DNA of 64,000 nt. Source: an uncultured Kushneria sp. Its GTDB lineage: Bacteria; Pseudomonadota; Gammaproteobacteria; Pseudomonadales; Halomonadaceae. How positions within the stretch are numbered: position 1 is the first letter of the stretch; each line of letters opens with the position of its first letter. Below the pieces are notes generated by a model. The model was not told the origin of the DNA and searched no databases. It saw nothing but the letters and a program-made list of their open reading frames with translations. The DNA is taken from NCBI RefSeq assembly GCF_947497025.1, contig NZ_CANMFC010000001.1:186001-250000 (forward strand), given 5' to 3'. Shown here piece after piece: positions 57,242-64,000 of the stretch. The translations under genes were made by a program, and so were the position numbers.

Positions 57242-58870
57242 TCAGCGCCAGATGACCAGCGCCAGCCCGATACCGGCTGCGGCCAGGAGGCTCCAGTGCT
57301 GCTGCATCGCCCACTGGGAGAGGGGCTGCCAGGCCAGGGCCCCTGCGATCAGCACCAGCCCGATCCTGATCCGTCGTGCGCCCTTGCGTACGCCTGAAAA
57401 GGAGTTTTTCAGGGTCACGAAGGCCGCTGTCTGCTGCTCGCGGTGCTTGCGCTCGTTTTCGACCTGGGAAAGGGCCTGGTGGGCCAGTACCGGCAGCTGT
57501 GGGATACGCTGGGCCAGATCCGGGGCCTGACGCTTGAGCTCTTCCCAGAACCCCTTGGGGCCGGCACGCTCGTGCATCCAGCGCTCCAGAAAGGGCTTGG
57601 CGGTATGCCACAGATCAAGCTCCGGATACAGCGTGCGTCCCAGTCCTTCAATGTTGAGCAGGGTTTTCTGCAAAAGAACCAGCTGTGGCTGCACTTCCAT
57701 GTGAAAGCGCTGCGCCGTCTGGAAAAGCCCCATCAGCACCTGACCAAAGGAGATGTCCTTGAGCGGTTTTTCCAGAATGGGCTCACAGACCGAGCGGATG
57801 GCGGCAGCAAACTCGTTGGCACGGGTATGTTCCCCGACCCAGCCGGACTCGATGTGGAGCATGGCCACTTCGTAATAGTCCTGGCGGAAAAACGCGATGA
57901 TGTTGCGTGCCAGATAGTCCTGATCTTCCCGGGTCAGGCTGCCCACGATCCCGCAGTCGATGGCGATGTAGCTCGGATCGCTGGGGTTGCTGATATCGAC
58001 GAAGATATTGCCCGGGTGCATGTCGGCATGAAAGAAATTGTCGCGAAACACCTGGGTGAAAAAGATTTCAACGCCGCGTTCGGCCAGCAGTCGCATATCG
58101 ACGCCCTGGGCTTCCAGCGCGTCGGTATCGGCCACCGGAACACCGTTGACCCGCTCCTGGGTCATGACGCGCTTGCGCGTCAGCGGCCAGTAGATGGTCG
58201 GGACGTGCAGCAGCGGAGAGTGCTGAAAGTTGCGCTTGAGCTGGGAGGTGTTGGCGGCTTCCTTTTGCAGATCAAGCTCATCAAAGAGGGTGGACTCGTA
58301 GTCCTTGACCACCTCCACGGGGCGCAGGCGCCGGGCTTCGGGCCATATTTTCAAAAGCACCCTGGCAAAGGTATACAACAGCGCAATGTCATTGCGCATG
58401 ACGCTGTCGATGCCGGGTCGGATTACCTTGACCACAACCTCTTCACCGGTATGGAGCCGTGCAGCATGGACCTGGGCAATGGACGCCGAGGCCATCGAGT
58501 CGGGTTCGAAGTGATCGAACAGCTTGCCGACCGGGGCGCCCAGCTCCTCTTCGATGATGTGGCGCGCCGTGTCGCTGTGAAAGGGCGGCACCTGATCCTG
58601 TAGTCGCTTGAGCTCCACGGCGATGTCCGGCGGCATCAGGTCGCGTCGGGTCGAGAGCATCTGCCCGAACTTGATGAAAATGGGGCCCAGATCCTCGAGC
58701 GCCAGGCGCAGGCGCTCACCGCGCGTCCTGTCCCCTTTCGGGAACAGCCGAATGGGGGCGATGGCCATCACAAAACGGGCATAGCCCGGCAGGCGTTCGG
58801 CCGGAATCAGACTGTCGAGCCGATAACGGGTCACCACCCAGGCAATACGGATCAGGCGCCATAGCGTCAT
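57242..58870 (-). CDS. ubiB: Ubiquinone biosynthesis regulatory kinase-like protein UbiB
   Basis: UbiB is an atypical ABC1/ADCK ATPase needed for ubiquinone synthesis. The 542-aa protein (E. coli 546) has the KxGQ motif in [31 protein letters not shown] (the Ala-rich loop), a DMHPGNIF catalytic segment and two C-terminal hydrophobic helices that anchor it. The start at 58870 ([12 protein letters not shown]) overlaps the ubiJ stop by one base; upstream in-frame codons lie inside ubiJ. Confidence 0.96.
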   Translation of the reverse strand: MTLWRLIRIAWVVTRYRLDSLIPAERLPGYARFVMAIAPIRLFPKGDRTRGERLRLALEDLGPIFIKFGQMLSTRRDLMPPDIAVELKRLQDQVPPFHSDTARHIIEEELGAPVGKLFDHFEPDSMASASIAQVHAARLHTGEEVVVKVIRPGIDSVMRNDIALLYTFARVLLKIWPEARRLRPVEVVKDYESTLFDELDLQKEAANTSQLKRNFQHSPLLHVPTIYWPLTRKRVMTQERVNGVPVADTDALEAQGVDMRLLAERGVEIFFTQVFRDNFFHADMHPGNIFVDISNPSDPSYIAIDCGIVGSLTREDQDYLARNIIAFFRQDYYEVAMLHIESGWVGEHTRANEFAAAIRSVCEPILEKPLKDISFGQVLMGLFQTAQRFHMEVQPQLVLLQKTLLNIEGLGRTLYPELDLWHTAKPFLERWMHERAGPKGFWEELKRQAPDLAQRIPQLPVLAHQALSQVENERKHREQQTAAFVTLKNSFSGVRKGARRIRIGLVLIAGALAWQPLSQWAMQQHWSLLAAAGIGLALVIWR

Positions 58871-59505
58871 CAAGAGTGATGCCCTCGCAGACGACGGTTG
58901 AGACGTTCCAGCCGCGCTTTCAGCCGGTCCGTCGCAATTTCGAGTTCGGTCAGATGTTCGCGGGCCATATCGAAGCGGGCACGGCCGGCAAGCCACTGAC
59001 CCTCTTCCAGGATGTACTCGCGCAGATCCTGTTCAAGACTTTTGGAGGAGTGCACGCCAAAGTGGCCCAGGCGCCGCAGTCCGGTGGCCAGACTATGCGC
59101 CGGGGCCTCACCGAACCATTCGGCGAAGGCGCCTTCCCAGTTGATATCAAGATCCATCAACAGCTCGCGTGCCTGCATCAAAAGGCCGAGCTGGCCGCGT
59201 ACCACCAGGCGGTGGCTGGTCATGAGCGACTGTATCGGCATGCCGCCCAGCAGGGCGCCGAGCGTATCGGCATCGATTTCGATGGTGGTGTCGGCGTCCC
59301 GGTCCTCGCCATCGGGCAGTGAGGCAAGCGTCAGACCATGAATGTGAAAGATCACCAGCACTTCGATCCGGGGTGATTCAAGTCTCAGCAAAAGGCGCTG
59401 CCCGGCCATGGCCGCCAAACGCGATGGGGCCGCCGGGTCACGCGCCAGAAGGCGATTGACGGTTTTCTCGATGCCGGCCAGCAATACGGGGGTGATAAAG
59501 GACAT
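58870..59505 (-). CDS. ubiJ: Ubiquinone biosynthesis accessory factor UbiJ
   Basis: UbiJ is an SCP2-domain lipid-binding protein that helps assemble the late ubiquinone complex. The 211-aa protein (E. coli 201) has an N-terminal SCP2-like domain (about residues 5-120; [17 protein letters not shown]) and a C-terminal coiled coil ([20 protein letters not shown]). The start at 59505 ([13 protein letters not shown]) matches family N-termini. It sits in the ubiE-ubiJ-ubiB operon. Confidence 0.9.
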   Translation of the reverse strand: MSFITPVLLAGIEKTVNRLLARDPAAPSRLAAMAGQRLLLRLESPRIEVLVIFHIHGLTLASLPDGEDRDADTTIEIDADTLGALLGGMPIQSLMTSHRLVVRGQLGLLMQARELLMDLDINWEGAFAEWFGEAPAHSLATGLRRLGHFGVHSSKSLEQDLREYILEEGQWLAGRARFDMAREHLTELEIATDRLKARLERLNRRLRGHHS

Positions 59506-59634
59506 CAGCAGAACTGCCCTTGAGGTATGCAATGACGAAAAGTCATGAAGTACGCGTGTGTCATGCCATTCACCCTGTCGGGAAAGCGGCCCGGCGGATG
59601 CTGCCGCAAAAGGGGCACCATCCGCACGGGACGT

Positions 59635-60381
59635 TTAGAACTTGATACCGCGGTGCAGTGCGACAACACCGCCGGTCATGTTGGTGTACTCGACGCGTTC
59701 GAGCCCTGCATTTTCCATCATCGCCTTGAGCGTTGGCTGATCGGGATGCATGCGAATCGATTCGGCCAGATAGCGGTAGGAGTCGGCATCGTTGGCCACC
59801 CACTTGCCGATCCGCGGCAGGACATGAAAGGAGTACTGATCATAGACCTTCTCGAAGACCGTATTGACGGGCTTTGAGAACTCCAGAATCAGCAGCCGTC
59901 CGCCCGGCTTGAGCACGCGCGTCATGGACGCAAGCGCCGCATCCTTGTCGGTGACGTTGCGAAGGCCAAAGGCAATGGTAATGCAGTCAAAGGTGTTATC
60001 AGGGAAGGGCAGGGCCTGAGCATCGGCCTGCACGATCTCGACCTGAGCGCCGATACCGCGATCCATCAGTCGGTCACGTCCGACCTGCAGCATGGAGGCG
60101 TTGATGTCAGCCAGGACCACCCGACCGGTGGGGCCGACCCGCTCCACGAATTTGGCGGTCAGATCACCGGTGCCGCCGGCAATATCAAGCACCGCATGGC
60201 CGCGGCGGACCCCCGAGCGCTCCAGCGCCACGCGCTTCCAGAAGCGATGCACACCCATCGACATCAGATCGTTCATGATGTCATAGCGGCGTGCCACGCT
60301 ATCAAAGACCTGCTCGACGCGGCCGGCCTTCTCCTCGACAGGGACTTCCTCATAGCCGAAGTGCGTTGTCTGCTTGTCCAT
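59635..60381 (-). CDS. ubiE: Ubiquinone/menaquinone C-methyltransferase UbiE
   Basis: UbiE adds the C2 methyl group in ubiquinone synthesis with SAM. The 248-aa protein (E. coli 251) has [20 protein letters not shown], the SAM motif [28 protein letters not shown] and the C-terminal [15 protein letters not shown]. It heads the operon with ubiJ and ubiB downstream. Confidence 0.97.
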   Translation of the reverse strand: MDKQTTHFGYEEVPVEEKAGRVEQVFDSVARRYDIMNDLMSMGVHRFWKRVALERSGVRRGHAVLDIAGGTGDLTAKFVERVGPTGRVVLADINASMLQVGRDRLMDRGIGAQVEIVQADAQALPFPDNTFDCITIAFGLRNVTDKDAALASMTRVLKPGGRLLILEFSKPVNTVFEKVYDQYSFHVLPRIGKWVANDADSYRYLAESIRMHPDQPTLKAMMENAGLERVEYTNMTGGVVALHRGIKF

Positions 60382-60549
60382 GGCGTTCCCCTGTCAGCGT
60401 TTGCAAATCATGTGTTCTGGTGTCGTCAGTGGCGCTACCTGCCCTGCGGGCATGGGTGCGTCGTCTATCCGGTCGGGAGGGTCGCGCCTGTCGAAAGCCA
60501 TTGTAGCTTTCAGGAAGTCATTTGTCCTGACGCCCATCAGGCGCCTTGT

Positions 60550-60942
60550 TCATTGACGCTGTAGCGGTATGCCCAGTGGCTCGCGCGAGGCATTGGCCTT
60601 TTTGAGTTCGTGAAGATAGTCATCCCACCACAGCTCGCGGTTTTCGATCATCTCCCAGAGATAGGCGTAGGTATAGAGGCCGCTGTCGTGGCCATCATCA
60701 AAGTGCAGCTTGAGGGCATAGTTGCCCACCGGCGTAATGTTTTTAAGACCGACGTATTTCATGCCGGTCTGCAAAACGGCCTGCTCCGGGCTGTGGCCTC
60801 GCACCTCGGCCGAGGGCGAATAGACCCTGAGCATCTCGGCACCGAGGCGAAAGCTCTGCGATTCACCGTTGATGTCATAGGTCAGCGCCAGTTCGCGACT
60901 GCGCTGATGGTAGTGAACACCGGTTGGCATGGGGGCACTCAT
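60550..60942 (-). CDS. DUF971-type protein (gamma-butyrobetaine hydroxylase-like N-terminal domain)
   Basis: A 130-aa protein of the DUF971 family: ALTYDINGESQSFRLGAEML, then RVYSPSAEVRGH, NITPVGNYALKLHFDDGHDS and GLYTYAYLWEM. The family includes the N-terminal domain of gamma-butyrobetaine hydroxylase and eukaryotic Fe-S-linked proteins; stand-alone bacterial versions usually lie next to hslVU, as here and in Pseudomonas. A role in metal or Fe-S handling is inference. The start at 60942 (MSAPMPTG) follows GGAGACG. Confidence 0.82.
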   Translation of the reverse strand: MSAPMPTGVHYHQRSRELALTYDINGESQSFRLGAEMLRVYSPSAEVRGHSPEQAVLQTGMKYVGLKNITPVGNYALKLHFDDGHDSGLYTYAYLWEMIENRELWWDDYLHELKKANASREPLGIPLQRQ

Positions 60943-61010
60943 GGGACGTCTCCATGATGTTGAATAGCACTCAATGACGCCGCGCCCTTGAACGGGACCG
61001 GCATTCATTT

Positions 61011-61044
61011 AAAAAAAAGCGGGCGGCCCATGAACGGGCCGCCC
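61011..61044 (-). terminator. Intrinsic terminator after hslU
   Basis: On the minus strand GGGCGGCCC and GGGCCGCCC (61044-61036 and 61029-61021) form a 9-bp GC stem with a 6-nt loop, followed by a run of eight T (61018-61011). It separates hslVU from the DUF971 gene. Confidence 0.9.
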
Positions 61045-61080
61045 CCAGGATACGCCTTTGGCGTTAAACGATAAAGATGC

Positions 61081-62445
61081 TTAGAGGATGTAGCGTGACA
61101 GGTCCTCATCGCGCGCCAGTGCACCCAGGCGTTCATCGACATAGGGACCGTCAATCACCAGCGGTCCCTGCATGTCGCTGCCCTCAAAAAGCGCTTCTTC
61201 CAGCAGACGTTCCATGACGGTATGCAGGCGACGCGCGCCGATGTTTTCGGTGCCTTCGTTGACCTGCCAGGCGATCTGCGCGATGCGCTCGATGCCGTCA
61301 TCGGTGAACTGTACGTCCAGACCTTCGGTCTTCATCAGCGCTTCGTACTGGCGCGTCAGCGAGGCCGACGGCTCGGTCAGAATGCGCTTGAACTCGTCAG
61401 GTGACAGGGCCGACAGCTCAACGCGAATCGGCAGACGCCCCTGCAGCTCCGGAATCAGATCCGAGGGCTTGGAGAGATGGAACGCGCCCGAGGCGATAAA
61501 GAGGATGTGATCGGTATGCACCATGCCGTGCTTGGTGGAGACCGTCGAGCCCTCGATCAGCGGCAGCAGGTCACGCTGTACCCCCTCGCGGGAGACATCG
61601 CCACCGCTGCCGGATTCGGCGCGCTTGGCGACCTTGTCAATCTCGTCAAGGAACACGATGCCGTTTTGCTCAACGGCTTCGATGGCCCGCGCCTTCAGGT
61701 CTTCATCGCTGACCAGTTTGGAGGCTTCCTCGTCCCGGACCAGCTTGAGCGCTTCCTTGACGGTGATGCGACGCGTTTCCTTGTTCTGCTTGCCCATGTT
61801 CGAAAACATGCTGGACAGCTGGTTGGCCATGTCTTCCATGCCGGGAGGGGCCTGAAAGTCCATGCCCTGACCGGCCGGTGACAGCTCGATGTCGATCTCC
61901 TTGTCATCGAGTTTGCCTTCGCGCAGCTGCTTGCGGAAGGTCTGACGCGTGGCACTGTCACGGCTCTTGCCGCTGTCGTACTCGCTGCCGCGGGCCGGCG
62001 GCAGCAGGGCATCCAGAATGCGCTCTTCGGCGGCGTCATCGGCCTTGTGACCGACCTGAGACTTGGCCTGTTCGCGCACCAGCTTGATGGCGGCTTCCAC
62101 CAGATCACGAATGATCGATTCAACATCGCGGCCGACGTAGCCGACCTCGGTGAACTTGGTGGCCTCGATCTTGATGAACGGCGCGTTGGCAAGCTTTGCC
62201 AGGCGGCGGGCGATTTCGGTCTTGCCCACGCCGGTCGGGCCGATCATCAGGATGTTCTTGGGTGTGACCTCCGGGCGCAGCGCATCGTCGAGCTGCATGC
62301 GGCGCCAGCGGTTGCGCAGGGCGATGGCCACGGCGCGCTTGGCGTCGGCCTGGCCGATGATGTATTGATCCAGCGCGTGGACGATCTCGCGCGGGGTCAT
62401 GTGTTGGCTGTTGGCATTTTCAGAGGGCATGGAAGTCTCAGTCAT
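61081..62445 (-). CDS. hslU: ATP-dependent protease ATPase subunit HslU
   Basis: HslU unfolds substrates for the HslV peptidase. The 454-aa AAA+ protein (E. coli 443) has [21 protein letters not shown], Walker A in [16 protein letters not shown], Walker B in [13 protein letters not shown], and the C-terminal tail ending RYIL that inserts into HslV. The start at 62445 precedes MTPREI by 15 residues; a later ATG (62400) is possible. It begins 2 bases after the hslV stop. Confidence 0.97.
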   Translation of the reverse strand: MTETSMPSENANSQHMTPREIVHALDQYIIGQADAKRAVAIALRNRWRRMQLDDALRPEVTPKNILMIGPTGVGKTEIARRLAKLANAPFIKIEATKFTEVGYVGRDVESIIRDLVEAAIKLVREQAKSQVGHKADDAAEERILDALLPPARGSEYDSGKSRDSATRQTFRKQLREGKLDDKEIDIELSPAGQGMDFQAPPGMEDMANQLSSMFSNMGKQNKETRRITVKEALKLVRDEEASKLVSDEDLKARAIEAVEQNGIVFLDEIDKVAKRAESGSGGDVSREGVQRDLLPLIEGSTVSTKHGMVHTDHILFIASGAFHLSKPSDLIPELQGRLPIRVELSALSPDEFKRILTEPSASLTRQYEALMKTEGLDVQFTDDGIERIAQIAWQVNEGTENIGARRLHTVMERLLEEALFEGSDMQGPLVIDGPYVDERLGALARDEDLSRYIL

Positions 62446-62447
62446 GA

Positions 62448-62969
62448 TCAGTCCAGTGATTCGAGCGTCACGTTGTGGTTGGTGTACACACAGATGTCTG
62501 CCGCAATCGCGAGGCTCTTTTCAGTAATTTCACGCGCTGACAGGTCGGTATTTTGTACCAGCGCCCGTGCGGCGGCGTTGGCATACTGACCACCCGAACC
62601 GATGGTGATGATGCCGTGTTCGGGTTCCAGCACATCGCCGGTGCCCGTAATGATGAGCGAAGCGTTGCGATCAGCCACGGCCAGCATCGCCTCGAGCTTG
62701 CGCAGCGCGCGGTCGGTGCGCCACTCCTTGGCCAGTTCCACGGCCGCCTTGGTCAGATGCCCCTGATACTTCTCGAGCTGGGCTTCAAAGCGTTCAAACA
62801 GGGTAAAGGCGTCTGCCGTGCCGCCGGCAAAGCCGGCCAGCACCTGACCTCGGTAAAAACGGCGAACCTTGCTGGCGTTACCCTTCATGACCGTATTGCC
62901 CAGCGAGACCTGTCCGTCGCCACCCAGGGCGACCTGTTCGCCACGGCGAACCGAAACAATCGTGGTCAT
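62448..62969 (-). CDS. hslV: ATP-dependent protease peptidase subunit HslV
   Basis: HslV is the proteasome-like peptidase of the HslVU complex. The 173-aa precursor starts [20 protein letters not shown]; after Met removal Thr2 is the nucleophile. [20 protein letters not shown] and [14 protein letters not shown] are family motifs. Length fits E. coli (176). The start at 62969 is set by the Thr; the frame upstream is unrelated. Confidence 0.97.
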   Translation of the reverse strand: MTTIVSVRRGEQVALGGDGQVSLGNTVMKGNASKVRRFYRGQVLAGFAGGTADAFTLFERFEAQLEKYQGHLTKAAVELAKEWRTDRALRKLEAMLAVADRNASLIITGTGDVLEPEHGIITIGSGGQYANAAARALVQNTDLSAREITEKSLAIAADICVYTNHNVTLESLD

Positions 62970-63279
62970 CGGCGCTACTCCAATGCGTTGGTGACATGCA
63001 CCTGGTGACTTGAACGCAAACAGCGCCGAAGGCGCGTGAAGTCGTCTGCGTTTTGAAAACTTTCTCCTGAAGTGCGGGCTTTCATCACTCAAATCAAGCC
63101 ATGAGCCCAGGGGAAGTTGTCTGAAGTGTGCAACAAGCTCTGATATGGCCCGCTTTTAATGCTCTGGCGACGCCAGGAGCTCGCCCTGGAGCATGACAGA
63201 GAGACCCTTGACCCCCGGGCATGAAAAAGGGCGCCTGCTGCATGGCAACAGGCGCCCCGGGGAGTACAGAAGCTGCGGC
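62970..63279 (-). promoter_or_regulatory. hslV upstream region with possible heat-shock promoter
   Basis: This 310-bp gap has no gene. On the minus strand CTTGATT (63098-63092), 13 bases and CCCGCACT (63078-63071) loosely resemble a sigma-32 promoter (CTTGAAA, CCCCATNT), as expected for hslVU, but the -10 part matches poorly. AGGAGAAAG (63069-63061) follows. The end of the gap holds the ftsN terminator. Confidence 0.3.
63224..63257 (-). terminator. Intrinsic terminator after the SPOR-domain gene
   Basis: On the minus strand GGGCGCCTG (63257-63249) and CAGGCGCCC (63237-63229) pair perfectly over an 11-nt loop and are followed by five T (63228-63224). Confidence 0.85.
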
Positions 63280-64000
63280 TCAGCGCTGCTGAATCTGCAT
63301 CGGGTCGATGCCGCGGGTCTGCATCAGCCCTTTGGCGCGCGCAAGCTCGCCGGAATCGCGATAGGGGCCGGCCTGGACGCGATACCAGGTAGTGTTGTCC
63401 GCGGTCTTGACCTGGCTGACCTGCATCACAAGGCCCAGGTCACGCAGCTTGCCGGCCATGTTATTGGCATCGCTTTGTGACTTGAACGACGCCGCCTGCA
63501 GCATGTAGCTGGGGCCGCTGCCGGCGCTGCTCGCACTTTCCTGCCTTGCAGGCGCGCTCTTCTGACTGCTGGACGCCTCATGGCGAGAAGCCATCTGCTG
63601 AATGGCATCACTGCTGCCACTGCTTTTGGGCTCGGACTTTTGTGTCTGGGCGCTCTGCTGTGACGAAGAGGTCCTGTTGCCATCGGGATTACTCACCGTG
63701 GCATTGCTGTTGTTGCCCGCAATGCGTCGGGCGTGCTGTTCCAGTACGGCGCCCTCGGTACCCGGGCGCGGGGCCGAGTTGTAGTCTTCCACGTTCGGTG
63801 CAATCACTTCCGACTCGGGCAGCAGGGTATAGAACTCAAAGGTCGGCATCTGGCCTTCTTCACTGGTCTGCGATGACGCCTCACCTTCCTTTTGCTGATT
63901 GCCGCCATCGGCACGCTTTTTGGCCACGACAGCGGCCACCTGATCGCGCTTGGGTGGGGCATCATTTTGAAAGTACTGCGCGATGGCAAAGCCCGCGATG
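63280..64000 (-). CDS. ftsN: SPOR-domain protein, FtsN-like (5' end outside window)
   Basis: The frame stays open to the window edge; 239 codons plus the stop are visible. It begins within what looks like a transmembrane helix (IAGFAIAQYF), then a Lys/Asp/Gln-rich periplasmic linker with long Ser/Gln low-complexity stretches (about 70 residues), and ends with a SPOR domain: SYMLQAASFKSQSDANNMAG, LGLVMQVSQVKTADNTTWYRVQ, AGPYRDSGEL. SPOR domains bind denuded glycans at the septum. Position beside hslVU is the ftsN place of E. coli, so FtsN is the likely identity; other SPOR proteins are possible. Confidence 0.85.
   Translation of the reverse strand, partial: IAGFAIAQYFQNDAPPKRDQVAAVVAKKRADGGNQQKEGEASSQTSEEGQMPTFEFYTLLPESEVIAPNVEDYNSAPRPGTEGAVLEQHARRIAGNNSNATVSNPDGNRTSSSQQSAQTQKSEPKSSGSSDAIQQMASRHEASSSQKSAPARQESASSAGSGPSYMLQAASFKSQSDANNMAGKLRDLGLVMQVSQVKTADNTTWYRVQAGPYRDSGELARAKGLMQTRGIDPMQIQQR

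Overview
This is a contiguous chromosomal segment from a gammaproteobacterium with moderately high GC content. Gene order and protein sequences point to the Oceanospirillales, most likely family Halomonadaceae (Halomonas, Kushneria or Chromohalobacter type). This placement is inferred from gene neighbourhoods and protein character; the window contains no rRNA marker. I see no tRNA, rRNA, insertion sequence, prophage or CRISPR array. Most of the segment is core genome.

Layout: (1) 1-12.3 kb: partial RlmI-like rRNA methyltransferase, a DUF2007 zinc-ribbon protein, trpS, an S9 peptidase, a YeeE/TsuA-type sulfur-compound transporter, an unrecognised five-helix membrane protein, acnA, a CPXCG small protein, trxB, slyX and a membrane-anchored cold-shock-domain protein. 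(2) 12.3-19.1 kb, minus strand: a hypothetical gene, dapE, dapD, yffB/arsC-like, glnD, map. (3) 19.4-40.6 kb, plus strand: the classic translation, envelope and lipid cluster rpsB-tsf-pyrH-frr-uppS-cdsA-dxr-rseP-bamA-skp-lpxD-fabZ-lpxA-lpxB-rnhB-dnaE-accA-tilS. (4) 40.6-47.6 kb: ppx (convergent with tilS), an unusual thioredoxin, rho with a long leader, ubiD-fre-folM and a 41-aa membrane peptide. (5) 47.6-55.1 kb: a DAHP synthase preceded by an attenuator-like leader, phoX with a textbook Pho box, ppk1 with a second Pho-box-like site, a decayed hemB, and an elbB-like gene. (6) 55.2-64 kb, minus strand: tatC-tatB-tatA-hisE-ubiB-ubiJ-ubiE, a DUF971 gene, hslU-hslV, and a SPOR-domain (FtsN-like) gene cut by the window edge.

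The most interesting points lie in region 5. Upstream of the DAHP synthase is a 41-codon open reading frame whose end reads Tyr-Pro-Val-Gly-Tyr-Trp-Phe, one adjacent codon for each aromatic product of the pathway after an earlier Tyr. Its stop codon sits in a stable hairpin, and this is followed by a strong intrinsic terminator whose loop is complementary to two upstream segments. This is the architecture of ribosome-mediated attenuation, possibly sensing all three aromatic amino acids at once. A second small aromatic-rich reading frame lies between that terminator and the gene. About 5 kb further on, the reading frames upstream of ppk1 are recognisable pieces of porphobilinogen synthase (hemB) with internal deletions and frameshifts, in the ancestral hemB-ppk position; the ppk1 Pho box directly abuts the dead gene's stop codon.

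Other regulatory structure: a perfect 8-bp inverted repeat bracketing the -10 box of the unknown membrane protein, a 12-bp near-perfect inverted repeat at the predicted acnA start site, a GC-rich discriminator at the rpsB promoter, and clear intrinsic terminators at most operon ends.
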